Origin: Canna indica
Lineage: Eukaryota; Streptophyta; Magnoliopsida; Zingiberales; Cannaceae
Direction of reading: 5' to 3'
Assembly (NCBI GenBank): GCA_034359265.1
Contig: CP136898.1
Location: 33,994,501-34,058,500 of the forward strand
Length of the DNA: 64,000 nucleotides
The position numbers and the translations under genes were made by a program. The notes beneath the pieces are model-generated. The model made no database searches. It had not been told where the DNA came from and worked only from the letters and a program-made list of their open reading frames with translations. This document shows, piece after piece, positions 1 to 10,415 of this stretch (position 1 is the first letter of the stretch; each line of letters starts with the position of its first letter).

Positions 1-994
1 TAAATTACAAACTTTGGGAAAGAGCTAGTGAAGAAAGAATTAAACTCAAGCTTCTTTCCACCGCCTTCTCGTCTTCAACTTGCAACTGGAAGAAGACTTC
101 AGTGAACGCAGCAAGGTTGAAGAGAAGAGATCAGCGCCTGATGAAGTCGAAACTAGGAGCAGAGAGGCGCGCGCAGGTGTAGCTCGTATGAAGGCTTTAA
201 GACTCACTTTTAATGCTCAAATAAGTTTTGCAAAAGTGTTTAATGAAGTTTGGTGAGGGGTATTTATAACCCCTCAGCTGAACGGCCGTTCAACGGATAT
301 AAAATCGACAGTTGAAGCCGTTCGGTCGCAAGGCCGGTCGATCAGTCGGTCGACCGACGGATCAACCGCCAGGTCCGACCGCTACAGCTGAGAGAGGTCG
401 GTCGACCCGTTGGTCGACTGAATTAGTGCAGCGAATCACGCGATAGAGGTCATCTTTTGGTCGGTCGACCGCTACATTTCTGCCAAATTTTCGCCTATGT
501 CGGTCGACCAACCGGTCGACCGACGCAGCCCAGCTATTTGCCCTTCTCTACATTCGGTCAACCGAATGGCTTCTGCCAATTTCTTGCGATCTCTGATCGA
601 CCAGTCGGTCGACCGAATGGGCTGCATCGCCATTTTATTGCCTTGATCGATCGACCGACCAGTCGACCGATCCCAGGCTGAGGATGATTAATTCCTTGTA
701 TTTTTACATGCCAATTCTAAGGGTTTGGTTACCAAGTTTCAACTTGGATAACTTTACATTTTAGGCTTGGGATAAACTATTCTAGGGACATATTACATTA
801 AATCTTCTTGACTTAATCCAGAGCCTTTCTTCAATGATTTCTTCTTCCGTTCTTTGACGATCTTTTCCGTCGTCTCGTTTGAACAGATTAGGCATGCGTA
901 TCGCAACCCCAACCTGAACTCAAAATTACACACTTGGAATGTTTGTTATCATCAAAATAAAGATCGAGACTTAAGAGAAACCCTTAAGCCAACA
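1..994 (-). mobile_element. SIRE-type Copia LTR, fragment cut by the window edge
   Basis: On the minus strand this begins TGTTGGCTTAAGG at 994, then carries the 'TTGATGATAACAAAC' style head typical of SIRE/Maximus Copia LTRs, and runs off the window start. It is the same subfamily as the LTR at 62277-63677: both share the head, the '..atttataacccctca..' block and a cluster of GGTCGACC-type palindromes. The DNA to the right of 994 shows no polypurine tract or pol end. It is therefore either a solo LTR or the 5' LTR of an element that continues outside the window. Confidence 0.8.
328..672. repeat. GGTCGACC palindrome cluster inside the LTR
   Basis: Dense short palindromes of the form GGTCGACCGA / TCGGTCGACC are spread over about 340 bases. 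Homologous clusters occur in the other SIRE LTRs at about 17200-17420, 38620-38870 and 63005-63350. The open frames here are by-products of the repeat and are not annotated as genes. Confidence 0.75.
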
Positions 995-2629
995 GATGAT
1001 TCATGGTCTGATGTCTTGGAATAAACAAGAGAACCTTTTGTTGATTCCATCTCAGATCTCTCAATAGGTGAAGGGAACTATAGAGATGGAAATATTTCTG
1101 TAATGCTAAGTTCATCCAAGGTTTTAATAGGAGACTTTGCCTGAGAATCAATATGCAAATAGTTCTAGAAAAAAAAAATAGTAACACCATAGTTTATTCT
1201 CCTTTCCTAAGTAAAGTTGAAGATGAACAAATAAGAATATTTTGGAAATAGTCATTTGCTGAACATTACAGAACAACTGAACAAAAAAACATAACTTGCT
1301 TTAAAGATTCTCCTAAGTCGACCGACAACACCAATTATTCAAGAGTCCACTAGTCTAACACTACTATTAAAAGAGAATGCACAAAGTAAAGAACAAATAT
1401 TACTCTGACAATAATCCAATCACTAAAGAGACAAACAATAAAAAAAGTGACAACAGAAATTAAAAGTCAGACCAGTATATCTAAAATGCCACAGAATCTA
1501 GTGTAACATAACGATTAAGAGCCCAGTAGATTCCTGAATGGAGATTAGCAAATAGCCAAATACATTATATTCTCACATTTCATATTTTTTTTTTATCAGG
1601 AATAAGACCCGACCAAATCCATGTTTGAGGAAGAGCATAGACTGCATCCATTGTAGAGGTTTGGACTCCTTATATATAGTATGTTCACTAACAGCACCAT
1701 CCTATAGTATACAATGCATCTTATTTGTTATCAGGTTAACTGTTTCCAACATATTTATGTAAATTGTTTCATCTACCAATCAGTTAGTTCATTTTCAAGC
1801 CTTTGACAACCAATGCGTTTGAAATGAAGCACAATGAAAAGGTGAAAGAGCTCTCATGAAGGACAACAATATTTCATGTTATAATGCCATAAGATCCCAA
1901 CCGATGCAGAGCAATTTGGTGAAGAACCATTTTCTGTCACAGTGGAACAACAAGACAAAATCTAAGTGTTGATGCTGGAATAAGAAAAACTAACTGGAAT
2001 TTATTGAATGTCCAATCCATCATATACAAAAGTTTTCACTTGTAAACTCACAAGGTTCTGGCAACGACAAAAGCAAATTGGTGAGAAGTATCATCTCCTG
2101 TCACAATATATATATAACCAAATTCGCACCCATTCTAAAAAAAACTAATTCGGGCACGTATAACCTACAAGTTTATACTTCTTATAGCTACAACTGTCAA
2201 GGAAACAAATAATTAAAATATTTTAATTACAAAAACTTGTATTTCCCTTCTTAGATGCAACAAAAATTTGACAACTATGTTAAGATCAATTGAAGAAGGC
2301 AAGATATCATATAACCGGTGTGAAAAAGAACTTCATCAAATCAAGAAGATAAAGCAAGTATATGAATTACAAACATCATCTTCCATTAATCTGCATTCTG
2401 CAGTAACATATAGCATAATGAAATAAACAGGAGCATCCTGAGCATTTAAGTAGAAATCTAAAACAACTTTTTGATTAAGGCAATAAAAATGTTCCTCTTT
2501 TGGGATATGATCAAGATATCATATTAATACTATAATTTCTCCTGCAAAATTGAGCAACCCAGTAGGTTTTAAGTATAAACAGATACTACTTTATATCATT
2601 TATTTGGGGGAATATTTAACAAATCACAT
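995..2629. other. AT-rich stretch, no gene recognised
   Basis: No sustained coding sequence, transposon terminus or RNA gene is recognisable. The minus strand has a few splice-like sites, for example a polypyrimidine tract with AG near 1160, but no protein family could be read from the pieces. It could be intron or flanking DNA of the broken bL12c locus to its right. Confidence 0.4.
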
Positions 2630-2893
2630 TTATGCGGGGGCGAAGGTGGCGGCGGAAAATCCGAGGCGGTCCTATAGGTGGTCGGCGAGGCTGCGCGCCT
2701 CCTCGAGGGTGAGATTGGCGATCGCGGTGGCAAGCTCCTCGACGAGGCGGGCGGGCGAAGGAATGCGGCACGGCGGCGGGAGCGGAGGGGAAGGGGCCGG
2801 GCGGCGAAACTTAGGGTTGGAGGGGGGGGAGGGGTTGAAGGAGGAGGGGGAAGAGGAGATGAGGAAGAGCGCGGAGGTGAGCGTGGCCGCCAT
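2630..2893 (-). pseudogene. Plastid ribosomal protein bL12 (L7/L12), 5' coding fragment with a nonsense codon
   Basis: Reading minus from ATG at 2893 gives 87 codons before TAA at 2630-2632. Residues 1-48 are rich in Ser, Pro and Ala with few acidic residues, as in a chloroplast transit peptide. Residues about 49-87 match the bL12 N-terminal dimerisation helix region (VEELATAIANLTLEEARSLA, then DHL, then DRLGFSAATFAPA). bL12 forms the flexible stalk of the ribosome that recruits translation factors. Codon 74, where the family normally has Gln or Arg, is TAG (2672-2674). The sequence leaves the family after FAPA, so the hinge and C-terminal factor-binding domain are absent, and I do not see them nearby. 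The start was chosen because the transit peptide follows directly. Most likely a truncated pseudogene. A real but intron-rich gene is less likely because no good donor site follows FAPA. Confidence 0.6.
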
Positions 2894-3559
2894 TTTGATC
2901 TCTCTGTTTCGCTATCTGAGAGATAAGAAAAAGAGATACGCGGGTTAAGTATCGAATCAGTGTGTTTAGGAACGGTTTAGGGAAAAAAATAAATAGGCTA
3001 GGAAGGAAAATAAAAAATTGGAGGGAAATAAATGGCAGAGTCAAAAACTTTTAGATGTAGGAATGGTTCTAAGCACGGGAGAAAAGATCGCGAAGGTATC
3101 AGACCGACTACGGAGAAGAGACGAATGATTGGAGTTTGTCTTGTCGGAGTTGACTGCAAAAAGAGAAAAGGAAAATATTTGGTCGGGCGCGAAAATAAGA
3201 TTGAAAAAATTAGGGTGCAGATGGGAAAAATATTTGGTCGGCTAAATTAAAAGATGGAAAAAAATTATAGGCTGATTTACCAACCAATTTTATTGATGTT
3301 TTTAAATGTAGTTAATATTTTTATTGATGTTTTTAGATGTAGTTAATGTTTCGGGTTCAGGAAATGAGTAATTTTATTGATATTATTATAATTAATATTT
3401 TTTATATTGTATTTGTTATTATAAGAAAAATAAAAAATATTGGAAAAATATTTATCTTATTATATTTGAGTTAAGTATAATATATATATATATATATAGT
3501 AGATACCCGCCTAAAATATTGCATTTTTATATTTGTTTTATTATTTTATCATATATGGC
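2894..3559. other. Upstream of the bL12c fragment; nothing definite
   Basis: Probable former 5' leader and promoter of the bL12c fragment, followed by AT-rich DNA with a short direct repeat near 3290-3350 (TTGATGTTTTTAAATGTAG and a close copy). No other gene or element is supported. Confidence 0.3.
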
Positions 3560-3968
3560 ATAGTAATTTGCCACAATAAATAGTTCTATATTTATGACAA
3601 ATATATTATCGCAAATAATTGTCACAGAATATCGTGATAAAGTTGTGGCAAAAATATTGTCGCAAATGCTCGCCACAGAATATCTTGACAAACTTGTGGC
3701 AAAATTTTTGTCGCAAATGCTTGCCACAGTAGAATATTTTGAATTAGTGGCAAAACCTATTGTTATAAATTTAAAAAATTATAAATTTTGAACGTTGACT
3801 CAATTATTAGTGGCAAAATTAGAAAACTTGTCACAAATTATTCGAACTTATACTTTTAATCACAAAAATAATTTTGCCACAGATTTTGTCACAAATTATA
3901 CCTTTTGTGGCCAATTGTTGTTGGCCACTCCAAAATTTTGCCACAAATTCTTTTTTTTTTTTGTAGTG
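3560..3968 (-). mobile_element. CACTA-type terminal fragment
   Basis: Read on the minus strand, the segment starts CACTACAAAAAAA at 3968 and continues with many copies of TTTGTGGCAAAA / TTGCCACAAAT in both directions. This is the usual look of a CACTA terminal inverted repeat with subterminal motif repeats. No matching opposite end (TTTTGTAGTG) is visible on the left, so it is truncated. The left edge is approximate. Confidence 0.5.
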
Positions 3969-4675
3969 GCTCTATTTTGAATTTCTACCTTAAAAATCGA
4001 GCAACTACTTTTGGGATCACTATATAAGACCTCAAACTTGTCTTCCAAACTATCCAACACTCCTTGAGATATATTTTGATCACAATTGAACTTGATTGAG
4101 CCATTATTTGTACAAATCCTAGCTTGGAGATAAAAATCCTTGATCTTGCCTTCAATCTTCAATTGTTTCATCATCAAGGCATCAAGAGGAGCTATGACTT
4201 CTTTGTTGAGAACTAAGTTTGTATTATTTATTATTGCTCTCATTTAATTGTATTTTCTTGTTTATTATTTACTTGTGTTTGTAAGAAGGTGTTGGTGACA
4301 CACCTTGGGTTCACTTGTTTGTAACTTTAGGATTTCTTAGGTTTGAGGTATAGACACTCTCTAGTGTGAGAGATAAGGTCTTAGTAGACCCTCATTAGAA
4401 GGAAAGAAAAGTTAATACAAGTGGTTGTGAAATCCTTGGTGGTGAGCCAAGGTAGTGGAGTAGGTATTGGGGCCGAACCACTATAAGTTATCTTGTTTGC
4501 ATTGCTTATATTGTGTTTTGATTACTTGTGTTATTTACTCATTTTCGCACTCATCTAGTTAAATATATTGAGCACTTGCCTAAGTAATCAAGAAAAGAAT
4601 TAAAAATAGATTTAGGTTAAGTATTTAGCAAACACACTATTCACCCCCCCTCTAGTGTAGGTCATTTCACCAACA
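3969..4675 (+). mobile_element. SIRE-type Copia LTR, 3' portion
   Basis: This is the right half of a plus-oriented SIRE LTR. It ends ACACTATTCACCCCCCC..TCTAGTGTAGG..CACCAACA at 4675, which is the characteristic 3' end also seen at 39675. The left part is missing and the CACTA fragment abuts it. Confidence 0.65.
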
Positions 4676-7102
4676 AAGGATAGCCGCTATGAGAGAATTG
4701 GGAGACCGACCTGAGTCTTTGGAGATGCGACCTCCCACACGCAACACCAGAGAGAGGGAGCCCTAGACATATAGGTCATTCTTTCCCCTGCCATTGACTC
4801 AGGACCGTTCGCGGAGCACATCATAGCAGTCCATCTTTCCAACAACTTTAAATTACCGACTATTCTGCAATATTACGATGACATGAGTGATCCGACCACC
4901 CATCTGACGATGTTCAGATTGATGATACTTCTCAACGGCGCCACTGACTCTAAATGAGCAACACGACCCCAAGCACGTTTCTCGTGAGCTCGGTTTCCAC
5001 CGAGTTTGGTCCTCGGCCCCAAATGCGGCCTCTAGCTCAGCCTAACACGCTCTAAATGAGCAACACGACCCCAAGCACGCTTCTCGCGAGCTTGGTTTCC
5101 ATCGAGTTTGGTCATCGACAATAGAGCCAATATTCTCGGACTCAGAGCCCTCAACGATCCAAGTTCGGTACTTTCGCCAATATTACTCATCAGCCCCAGC
5201 GCCTTACTCACAATTACCAAACATGCAATCTCAAATTTAAATATTATCTTTCTAACCTAGATGTGCAGTTAACAGAAACACAATGATCAAACTCTGCAAG
5301 AGCATATCATGGATAAATACAGAAAGACATCCTTTTATTCAGAAAGTCCCACAAAGGGATATGTACACATACAAACTCATGAATGATAGCTTACAAAAGA
5401 GAAAGTAAGCCATAAAGATACAGTTCCGAGGGAGCACAACAAAGAAAGAGCGTACTCCTCTCTAGAGCCCTGCAAGAGAAAATCCCGACTAGCAGCCCTG
5501 TTACCAAGATTTAACCCCACATATAGACTTACTGATGGAACCATCCCGCAACCCGATATTTGAAGGGGAAGGAGGAGGGAAAGTCTCAGCTTGGTAAACC
5601 TAGAATCATGGACAATGTCCCAAACAACTAAACAGCATGCCACCTCCCTCGATGCCGAAACCACGAGGACCGCTTCGTCGTAAGCCTGATGGTACATACC
5701 CAAGGTCAGAACCCCATCTCCTGCCTTCATCTTTAAGCCTAATGGTACAAATCCATGGCGACATGAGAACCATTCGCCAACAAAACAAAAACAAGCTTGT
5801 TCCTACCTGAGAGTCTAGGCCTTTCAATCCGGTTCGGTGTCTCTCCTTGTGTGGTTTAATGCCGTTGGGGGGGGGCTGTAAAAAATACTCCGACACCCCA
5901 GTTAGGGTGACTCCATGGTGAATGTTTATGAAATTGAAACTTAGGTTACCAAGGTGCGTTATGTCTGTATATATTGCAGGAGGAGGTGATCATGTTGCTC
6001 GGTAATCTCGCTAGGATTGCTGCCCAGAATGGGTCGAGGCCAATCCAAGAGATGATAGATTTATGATGGTATATCCCTCGTGAAGGACCTGGGGAGTCCA
6101 TGTATGGCTGAGTGATTTCCCCGGATAGAGACGTCTAGCCTAGCTTGGGTTTGGCTGAAGGATACAATTTGAGCGGAGCCCCTTGGGTGAGGCTGCGTGG
6201 TTCGGTTTGGGGTGAATGATGGGGTGCTACTGGGTCTAGTCCGATCGGGCCAGTAGTTCTAGTCCAGTTCAAAGCCCTTGAGGGACAATGATCTTAGAAA
6301 TCTTCCACTTCATGCTTTATAATACATGCAACGTGCAAGGGGCTATTTACATACCCAAAACATAAACCACCTTTTGATATGCATTTCCATTTCTTACGGG
6401 CGAAATCACGTCCCGTCACAGCTGGTGTCTCAGAAATCGACTACCGAATCTTTACTCATAATTACTTTCTTGCCAAACTATATCTACCGTACAGGTGGCA
6501 AACATTTGGAAGAGCACCCTCCTCTTCCACGTGAATATCACATACGGCCCCGATAATGAAGTGTTGCATAAAAGCCTTGCACCCTGCACGTGACAGTCGA
6601 GATCTTAAGCTGACATCATTTAGAGCTCGATACGCACTCCTCCGACCGAGCTCAGGGGCTATGGACTGGACTAATACTATTGGGCACGGTCGGATCAGAC
6701 CCAATAATGCCCCAAAACTCAAATCAAATCGAGACTAGATGGCTCAATCGGGGCTCCACTCAGCCATACTCCAGAATCTGACTCGAGCCAGACCGAATGG
6801 CTCTACCTGGGGGCTCCACCCAACCATACAAGACCCGCTATCTCCAGGATCAACCTCGATCCATTCTAAATAATATCCTTGTGAGATTGCCGGGTAGCAT
6901 CATCACCTCCATATATATGCAATAATTACGGACACGACAGACTTCAGGTAATCTAAGTTTCATTTTTCATTATCTTCATCTTGGAGTCTCACTAATTTGA
7001 GCGTCAGAGTGTCTTTTGTAGGTCTCCTTTTCCGTCAGAGTTGCGTCCGACCAAAAGAGATATTTAGCTAGATCAAATTACTCCGATCATCGGGAAAGAA
7101 CG
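4676..7102 (+). mobile_element. Deleted Tat-like Gypsy element: gag scrap, noncoding repeats and 3' LTR
   Basis: 4750-4950 matches the gag region at 20230-20420 (FAEHI..HL.NNFK.. and the following capsid motif), with stops. It passes directly into the 'ctctaaatgagc' repeat region (4945-5060) and then noncoding DNA like that downstream of the pol at 36500-37400. A 3' LTR follows at about 6660-7102, beginning near ATGGACTGGACTA. The whole protease to integrase interval is lost. The 5' side is missing at the SIRE LTR boundary. It belongs to the same family as 19416-22202 and 30858-47487. Confidence 0.6.
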
Positions 7103-7179
7103 TATACCAATTGTTGCATAATCAGAACGAGTGAGAGGAACGAACTGGAAATACACACATGAAAGAGAACACAAGGAAT

Positions 7180-7185
7180 TTTATT
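7180..7185 (-). terminator. Poly(A) signal AATAAA of the HSP70 pseudogene
   Basis: AATAAA on the minus strand lies 11 bases beyond the TAG stop that closes the HSP70 3' coding segment, in the expected position for a plant near-upstream element. Confidence 0.5.
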
Positions 7186-7195
7186 GAATTCGAAA

Positions 7196-10101
7196 CTAAT
7201 GTATTACAGCTTGATTATCGTCCTCATAGTCACCGGCCTCTGCCCCATGATTATCGTCCAGCCAACTTACAGCTCGTTCAAGCATTCCCTCCATCTTCTT
7301 GATGACGCTTTTCACCTTGAAGGCGTAATTGTTGGCGTGTAGGCTTGGCGAGCCGAGTCATCAATCGCCTCGTAGCGTGTAGGCCTGGCGGGCCGAGTCA
7401 CACTCGAACACCGAGGGCGCTCGGGCCCCCCTATACGGTATAAGATGAAGGTGCGCCCTTCCCTTTCACCAATTGCTTTGTGGGTCGTTGGTTAGCGCCG
7501 GATTCTGGGAGCCAGAGCCAGACCAATTGTTGATTGTGGGCCACCTGCAGAACTTCACGCTCCAGATGTGGATTCTGGGCGTGAGGGGGGTGTGTTAAAG
7601 TTCCACATTGCTTGAGGTTGTGGTCTAGATGGCCTTTAAATAGATTGGACAATCCTTCCCCTTTGAGCTAGCTTTTGGGGTGGAGTTAGGTTCAAGGCTG
7701 ATTTTCTAACATGGTATCAGAGCCAGACCTATTGTTGATTGTGGGCCACCTGCAGAATTTCACGCTCCAGATGTGGATTCTGAGCGTGAGGGGGGGTGTT
7801 AAAGTCTCACATTGCTTGAGGTTGTGGTCTAGATGACCTTTAAATAGATTGGACAATCCTCCCCCTTTGAGCTAGCTTTTGGGGTGGAGTTAGGTCCAAG
7901 GCTAATTTTTCTAACATGGTATCAGAGCCAGACCAATTGTTGATTGTGGGCCACCTGCAGAACTTCACGCTCCAGATGTAGATTCTGGGCGTGAGAGGGG
8001 TGTGTTAAAGTTCCACATTGCTTGAGGTTGTGGTCTAGATGACCTTTAAATAGATTGGACTATCCTCCCCCTTTGAGCTAGTTTTTGGGGTGGAGTTAGG
8101 TCCAATGCTGATTTTTTAACATGGTATCAAAGCCAAACCTATTGTTGATTGTGGATCACCTACAGAACTTCACGCTCCAGATGTGGATCTTGGGCGTGAT
8201 GGGTGTGTGTTAAAGTCTCACATTGATTGAGGTTGTGGTCTAGATAGTCTTTAAATAGATTGAACAATCCTCCCCCTTTGAGCTAGCTTTTGGGGTGGAG
8301 TTAGGTTCAAGGCTGTTTTTCTAACCGTAATTCTCCCGTTCATTCTTCGCCTCAATCTTCCTCTTATCTTCTTCGTCTTCCTCATTGTACTTCTTGGCTC
8401 GCCGCACCATCTCATTTATCTCTTCCTCGCTCAGCCGGTTATTGTCTCTGACCACCTTGATATTTTTCCCGTTGTTCTTGTCGGACACACAGATCCAGAA
8501 TCCCATTGGCGTTGATATCGAAGCGGACATTGATCTCGACAGGAATGGAGGTAAGCTCAAATCGACCAAGCAGGTTGTTGTCCTTCGTCTTGCTCCCTTC
8601 CCCCTAGTAAACCATGATGGATCCACGAGGTTTGGAGGGAATGGCGGATACGATCCGATTCTTCTTGGTGGGGATGACTGTGTTTCTTGGTATTAGAACG
8701 TTCATGTTCCCTGTCCCCAGTTCCAGGCCGATGGAAAGGGGAGCAATGTCCAACAACAGCATCCCATTGAGCTTCTCATTGCCTTCTCCCCTCACCATTG
8801 CAGCTTGGGCCGCAACGCCGTAAGCGACGGCCTCGTCCGGGTTGATGCTCTTGCAAAGCTGCTTGCCATTGAAGAACTCCTGCAGAAGCTGCTGCACTAT
8901 AGGAATCCTCGTCGATCCGCCCACAAGCACCACCTCGTGGATGCTGCTCTTGTCCATCTTAGCATCCTTGAGGCACTTCTTGATGGTTTCCACGCACTTG
9001 GCGAACAAGTCCATGTTGAGCTCCTCGAACGAATCCCTGGTGATGGTTAAGGAGAAATTCGTGTCCTCAAACAGGTTGTCAATCTCAATTGTGGCATTGT
9101 TGGTCGAAGAGAGGATCCTCTTCGCCCTTTCGCATGCTACTTTTAGCTTCCTCATCTTGTTCGGGTTCCCGCTGATGTCCTTGTGGTGTTTCCTCTTGAG
9201 CTCCTGGATGACGTGGCACACCATTCGGTTGTCCAAGTCTTCACCGCCGAGGTGGGCGTCGCCGGCAGTGGCCTTCACCTCGAAGATGCCCTTGTCGATG
9301 GTAAGCACGGAGACGTCGAAGGTGCCGCCGCCAAGGTCAAAGATCAGCACCTTCTTCTCGGTGTTCGACCTTTTCTCGAGGCCATAAGCGATCGCAGCGG
9401 CAGTCGGTTCATTAATGAGGCACATCAAGTCAAGGCTGGCTATTACGCCGACGATTTTGGTGGCCTCACGCTGGCAGTCAGTGAAGTAGGCAGGGACGGT
9501 GATGACCGCATCCATGACGGCACAGCCGAGGTAGGATTCAGCAATCTCGTGCAGCTTTACGAGAATCATTGATGTGATCTCCTCTGCTGCGAACTGCTTT
9601 TCCTGGCCCTTGTACTGGACGACGATTACCGGCTTGTCACCGATGCCGGCGATAACCTTGAATGGCCATAGTTGCATGTCATTCTGGACTGACAGATCGC
9701 TGAAACGCCTGCCAATTAGTCGTTTTACATCTGTAGAACAAGTGAAACCTTATGAAATATAAAGTAAATATTTGTATTTAATTTCATTGGTTTCGTAGCA
9801 CATCATGATTCATGAAGTAGGAAACAGATTACTGTGCAAATAAAAAGAAGAGCGAATAGAAACTAAATTGGGAAAAGGACCGACCAAAGACAGTGTTGGT
9901 GGGGTTCATGACCATCTGATTTTTGGCTTCCGTGCCGATGAAACGCTGCGAGCCGGTGAAGGCGACACAGGAGGGAGTGGTGCGATTCCCTTGGTCCTCG
10001 GCGATTATCTCCGCTCGATTCTGCTGCCATACCGCCACGCACGAGTAGGTCATCCCGAGGTCGATCCCGATCGTTGGCCCGTTGTCACCTCTTCCCGCCA
10101 T
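7196..10101 (-). pseudogene. Cytosolic-type HSP70 pseudogene, interrupted
   Basis: HSP70 chaperones bind and release hydrophobic peptides with ATP. Exon 1 (10101-9885, 72 codons) holds phosphate loop 1, [10 protein letters not shown], with Met where Thr is usual. The intron (9884-9731, GT..AG) sits at the family's conserved position after VF. Exon 2 (9730 onward) carries [10 protein letters not shown] near residue 202 and [11 protein letters not shown] near residue 340. Breaks: in-frame TAG at 8604-8606 (codon 448), a few residues missing in the substrate-binding domain, and a frameshift near 8490. A 997-bp insertion (7330-8326) then follows an ENY codon. Coding resumes in frame at 7324 (AFKVKSVIKKMEG, AVSWLDDN) to TAG at 7196-7198. 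The EEVD tail of cytosolic HSP70s is absent and the lid is shorter than usual. Relatedness to HSP70 is certain; loss of function is very likely. Confidence 0.92.
7330..8326 (+). mobile_element. TRIM-like LTR array inserted in HSP70, TSD GTAAT
   Basis: The insert begins TGTTGG and ends CTAACC (expected CA). It is flanked by GTAAT at 7325-7329 and 8327-8331, and removing the insert plus one GTAAT rejoins the HSP70 frame exactly. From about 7515 it has a 205-bp period. Each unit is a short LTR starting TGTTAAAG and ending CTAACA, followed by TGGTATCAGAGCC (a primer site complementary to initiator tRNA-Met) and a G-rich tract before the next LTR. LTR copies lie at 7593-7711, 7797-7916, 8003-8121 and 8218-8326. 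No protein is encoded. The first 185 bases do not resemble the unit. Confidence 0.75.
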
Positions 10102-10179
10102 GGCTCGAACTCAAGCAAAGACAAATTAAGCTCAATATTGCAAGCATGCGAGTAGAAGTAGAGAATAAGGCTCCAGTGA

Positions 10180-10415
10180 TCGAATCACCTCTTCAACAGA
10201 GAAAAACTCTTACACCAAATTTCGAATTAAGAACACAAAGGAATGCGCCTATTGAATGGGTAGAAAATTCCCCAATGAATCCCTATTTATAGATACGAGC
10301 ACCACACTGCCTCAAAGAAAATATCAAAAACAAACTACATATACTACCTATTGCAAACAAGCATTTATAATTTGTCTCCTTAAACGCCACGTCACATGTA
10401 TGATGAAGTCTAATC
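10180..10415 (-). mobile_element. Copia A 3' LTR, distal part (split by Copia B)
   Basis: The Copia A 3' LTR starts on the minus strand at 14222 (polypurine AAAGGGGAG then TGTTAAAATG). Copia B inserted 32 bases into it, so the LTR resumes at 10415 and runs toward the HSP70 start. The inner edge near 10180-10190 is an estimate from expected LTR length and a CA near GATTCGATCA. If correct, the HSP70 5' flank beyond about 85 bases is retrotransposon. Confidence 0.5.
10283..10291 (-). promoter_or_regulatory. TATA box (TATAAATAG), probably of LTR origin
   Basis: TATAAATAG on the minus strand lies 182 bases upstream of the HSP70 ATG and about 157 bases into the reconstructed Copia A LTR. It is well placed to be the LTR's own TATA box. 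Confidence 0.5.

Noticed and set aside
457..681. Open frame over the LTR palindromes (and similar frames at 17130-17495, 38724-39029, 63074-63256)
   Set aside because: The codons are generated by GGTCGACC repeats inside LTRs. No protein family resemblance, and the frame changes between copies.
984..1190. Possible last exon of a minus-strand gene (polypyrimidine tract, AG, then SPIKTLDELSITEIFPSL and stop)
   Set aside because: No upstream exon in phase or protein family could be identified. It overlaps the LTR edge, and one short exon-like piece is not enough.
2550..2948. Plus-strand open frame opposite the bL12c fragment
   Set aside because: Antisense shadow of the GC-rich transit-peptide coding sequence. 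The minus frame has recognisable bL12 similarity.
7325..8331. Cassandra (5S-derived TRIM) assignment
   Set aside because: The LTR units lack 5S rRNA A and C box sequence, so only a general TRIM-like call is made.
8842..9572. Long plus-strand frames opposite HSP70
   Set aside because: Antisense shadows of the conserved HSP70 coding sequence.
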